Shown here: positions 4,445 to 6,554 of the stretch, one piece after another
Numbering within the stretch: the stretch's first letter is position 1
How the letters are laid out: each line of letters opens with the position of its first letter
NCBI GenBank assembly: GCA_955652715.1
Contig: CATPBS010000364.1
Span: 1 to 6,554 of the forward strand
Length of the DNA: 6,554 nt
Reading direction: 5' to 3'
Origin: an uncultured Candidatus Udaeobacter sp.
Lineage (GTDB): Bacteria > Verrucomicrobiota > Verrucomicrobiia > Chthoniobacterales > UBA10450
Translations under genes and position numbers: made by a program
Notes under the pieces: generated by a model
Databases searched by the model: none
What the model was told of the DNA's origin: nothing
Seen by the model: the letters and a program-made list of their open reading frames with translations, nothing else

Positions 4445-6554
4445 TGCGCTCAAAAATCCGCATGCCGTTATTGTCCTCGCGTTGGCCATTCTGGTGGTCG
4501 GGCTGACGGCGATCTTCAAATTGCCTACAGACATTTTGCCGACGTTCAAGACGCCGGCGGTGCAGATCGTGACGTTTTATCCGGGCATGCCGGCGGAAGT
4601 GATGGAAAAGGACATCATGACCCGGCTGGAACGCTGGACCGGGCAGTCGAACGGCATCGCGCGACAGGAGGCAAAGGCAATGATCGGCGTCAGCGTGGTC
4701 AAAGATTTCTTTCGCGAGGACATCGATCCAAACACGGCGATGTCGCAGGTTACGTCGCTGGCCATGAGCGATCTGTTTTATCTCCCGCCCGGCACGATTC
4801 CGCCGATGGTGATGCCGTTCGATCCAACCGCGTCGATTCCACTTTGTTTAATCAGCGTGTCGAGTCCGCAGTTCGATGAAACGAAACTTTACGACGTTGC
4901 TTACTTCGATTTGCGGAACCGTTTGCAAGCGATCACCGGCGTGATCGCGCCCGCGGTTTATGGTGGACGGCTCCGACGCATTCTCGCCTATGTCGATCCA
5001 CTAAAGGCGCAGGCGCGCGGCATGTCACCGCTCGACGTCATCAACGCCGTCCGCGATTTCAACGTCATGATTCCGACGGGCAATGCCAAGTTTGGCGCGC
5101 TCGATTACCAGATCAACACCAACGGCATGGTGCCGGCTGTCGCGCAGCTCAACGATTTGCCGCTGCGCGTCGGCAACGGTCCGCCAACATACATCCGCGA
5201 CGTCGCAAAGGTTGAAGACTCGCATCAGATCCAAACGAACATCGTGCGGGTGCAGGGCAAACGGCAGGTTTACATCCCCATCTACCGGCAGCCGGGCGCG
5301 AACACAATCGCAGTGGTCGAAGGCATCAAAGCGCAGCTCAAACCAATTCTCGAACGGATCAAGGGAATCAATCTTGACGTGGTGATGGACCAATCGGTTT
5401 ACGTGCGCCAGGCGATCCGCAATCTCGTCCAGGAAGCTGCGCTCGGTTTTCTCCTCGCGGCGGCGATGGTGTTCATTTTTCTCGGCAGCGTACGCCCGAC
5501 CGGCATCGTGCTCATCGCGTTGCCGCTGGCAGTGCTCGGCGCGCTCATCGGTTTGTATTTCACGCGGCAGACGCTCAACGCTATGACGTTGGGCGGCATC
5601 GCCGTCGTCATCGGTTTGCTCATCGACGAATCGATTGTCGTTTTGGAAAACACCGCGCGGCACTTGGAGTTGGGCGCGTCGCCGCGCGAAGCCGCGCTCA
5701 TTGGCGCGAGCGAAGTGATGCGGCCACTCACGATTGTCACGATCACGATCAGCGTCGTGTTTTTCCCGATCGTCTTTATCGGTGGGATCGGCAAATTTTT
5801 GTTCGCGCCGCTGGCCATGGCAGTGATCTTCGCGATTTGGACCAGCCGCCTGCTCGCGTCGACATTTGTGCCGGTCTCCGCCGCGAGATTTTTCCGCGCA
5901 CACAAGATTGTGGGGCAAGGGCTCCACTTGCCGATTTCTTGGTTCGAACGCGTGCGCGCCCGCTACACCCGCGCGCTTGATCGCGTTTTGCAATCCCACC
6001 GCAGTGTGCTCGCAGCGACCGCCGCGTTGTTTATTTTGTCGATGTCGATCTTCGCGTTGATCGGCACAGAGCTTTTTCCGCAGACCGACGCGGGACAGTT
6101 CATGGTCAAAGTGCGCGCGACGACCGGGCTGCGCGTGGAAAAGACGGAGGAGCTGATCGCGCAAATCGAAAACGCAATCGACGCCGTAATTCCGGAGAAG
6201 GAGCGCAAGATGATCATTTCAAACATTGGAATCTTGCTGGATTGGCCGGCTGCTTACACGCCGAACTCCGGGCCGCAGGACGCGTTCATTCTTGTCCAGC
6301 TCGCCCAGGATCACGCGCGCTCGAGTTTTTCCTACGTCGATGAACTGCGCAAAAAACTGCCGCAACAATTTCCCGGGATCGAGTTCAGCTTCGACACCGG
6401 CGGGATGCTGAGCGCGGCGCTCAACGGCGGCTTGTCGGCGCCGATCAATATTCAGGTGGAAGGAAACAAACTGGAAGTTGCGCACGAGATTGCCGAGAAA
6501 ATTAAGCGCCACGCGGAGACGGTGCCCGGCGCGGTGGACGTGCGCATCCAACAG
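4434..6554 (+). CDS. RND-family efflux transporter permease (AcrB-like), N-terminal 707 aa
   Basis: Proton-driven inner-membrane pump that exports drugs, solvents or other toxic compounds with an adaptor and an outer-membrane channel; neither partner is in view. Visible parts in order: TM1 at about 10-29, LPTDILPTF (30-38), the first porter domain with EVMEKDIMTRLE (55-66) and LPPGTIPP (117-124), TM2-TM6 between about 335 and 480, and TM7 at about 523-545 followed by ELFPQTDAGQF and the start of the second periplasmic half. TM4 has IGLLIDESIVVLEN, with Asp398-Glu399 where AcrB has Asp-Asp. The stretch GASEVMRPLTIVT (424-436) is the conserved motif before TM5. Full-length relatives have about 1,030-1,080 residues, so about one third lies beyond the window. 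The frame is closed upstream by TAA at 4392, which makes ATG 4434 the first start. Substrate class cannot be told; it lacks the typical heavy-metal-exporter wording in TM4. Confidence 0.93.
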   Translation, partial: MVKAALKNPHAVIVLALAILVVGLTAIFKLPTDILPTFKTPAVQIVTFYPGMPAEVMEKDIMTRLERWTGQSNGIARQEAKAMIGVSVVKDFFREDIDPNTAMSQVTSLAMSDLFYLPPGTIPPMVMPFDPTASIPLCLISVSSPQFDETKLYDVAYFDLRNRLQAITGVIAPAVYGGRLRRILAYVDPLKAQARGMSPLDVINAVRDFNVMIPTGNAKFGALDYQINTNGMVPAVAQLNDLPLRVGNGPPTYIRDVAKVEDSHQIQTNIVRVQGKRQVYIPIYRQPGANTIAVVEGIKAQLKPILERIKGINLDVVMDQSVYVRQAIRNLVQEAALGFLLAAAMVFIFLGSVRPTGIVLIALPLAVLGALIGLYFTRQTLNAMTLGGIAVVIGLLIDESIVVLENTARHLELGASPREAALIGASEVMRPLTIVTITISVVFFPIVFIGGIGKFLFAPLAMAVIFAIWTSRLLASTFVPVSAARFFRAHKIVGQGLHLPISWFERVRARYTRALDRVLQSHRSVLAATAALFILSMSIFALIGTELFPQTDAGQFMVKVRATTGLRVEKTEELIAQIENAIDAVIPEKERKMIISNIGILLDWPAAYTPNSGPQDAFILVQLAQDHARSSFSYVDELRKKLPQQFPGIEFSFDTGGMLSAALNGGLSAPINIQVEGNKLEVAHEIAEKIKRHAETVPGAVDVRIQQ

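Noticed and set aside
5025..6164. Long minus-strand open frame (379 codons) antisense to the RND gene
   Set aside because: The product is a run of Arg, Asp, His and Glu with no domain, as expected from the reverse complement of a GC-rich hydrophobic gene. The plus-strand RND frame is unmistakable.
1..6554. CRISPR array, tRNA, rRNA, insertion sequence or phage signature
   Set aside because: No regularly spaced repeats, cloverleaf, ribosomal sequence, transposase or terminal inverted repeats were seen on either strand.

Overview
The window reads as chromosomal DNA of a GC-rich, Gram-negative bacterium. It holds an outer-membrane porin, a second signal-peptide-bearing beta-barrel candidate, an RND efflux pump and a zinc-finger anti-sigma factor. 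The style of the sigma/anti-sigma pair, the DUF2127 protein and the RND pump suggests a soil bacterium of the Verrucomicrobiota or Acidobacteriota type. That assignment is an impression from protein style, not a measured result.

Layout. (1) Positions 1-864, minus strand: N-terminal 288 residues of a phosphate-selective porin (OprO/OprP family), cut by the left edge. (2) 865-1110: divergent intergenic region with a Pho-box-like array reading toward the porin and a putative ECF-type promoter reading toward the sigma gene. (3) 1111-2423, plus strand: an ECF sigma factor and a membrane-anchored zinc-finger anti-sigma factor, overlapping by ATGA. (4) 2424-2666: a short region between convergent genes with no convincing gene. 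(5) 2667-4050, minus strand: a two-gene unit, an outer-membrane beta-barrel candidate followed 4 bp later by a DUF2127 membrane protein. (6) 4051-4433: divergent intergenic region with a second copy of the sigma-gene promoter motif. (7) 4434-6554, plus strand: N-terminal 707 residues of an RND efflux permease, cut by the right edge.

How the parts may work together. A 34-bp element upstream of the sigma gene (1054-1087) recurs at 27 of 34 positions directly in front of the RND pump (4388-4421). The simplest reading is that the ECF sigma factor activates its own operon and the pump, while the anti-sigma factor holds it inactive until an envelope or chemical signal arrives. This would be a stress-inducible efflux circuit. 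A weaker, divergent match faces the beta-barrel/DUF2127 unit and might add it to the same regulon. The porin looks separately controlled by phosphate, through three half-sites spaced exactly 11 bp apart. These regulatory links are inferred from sequence pattern only.
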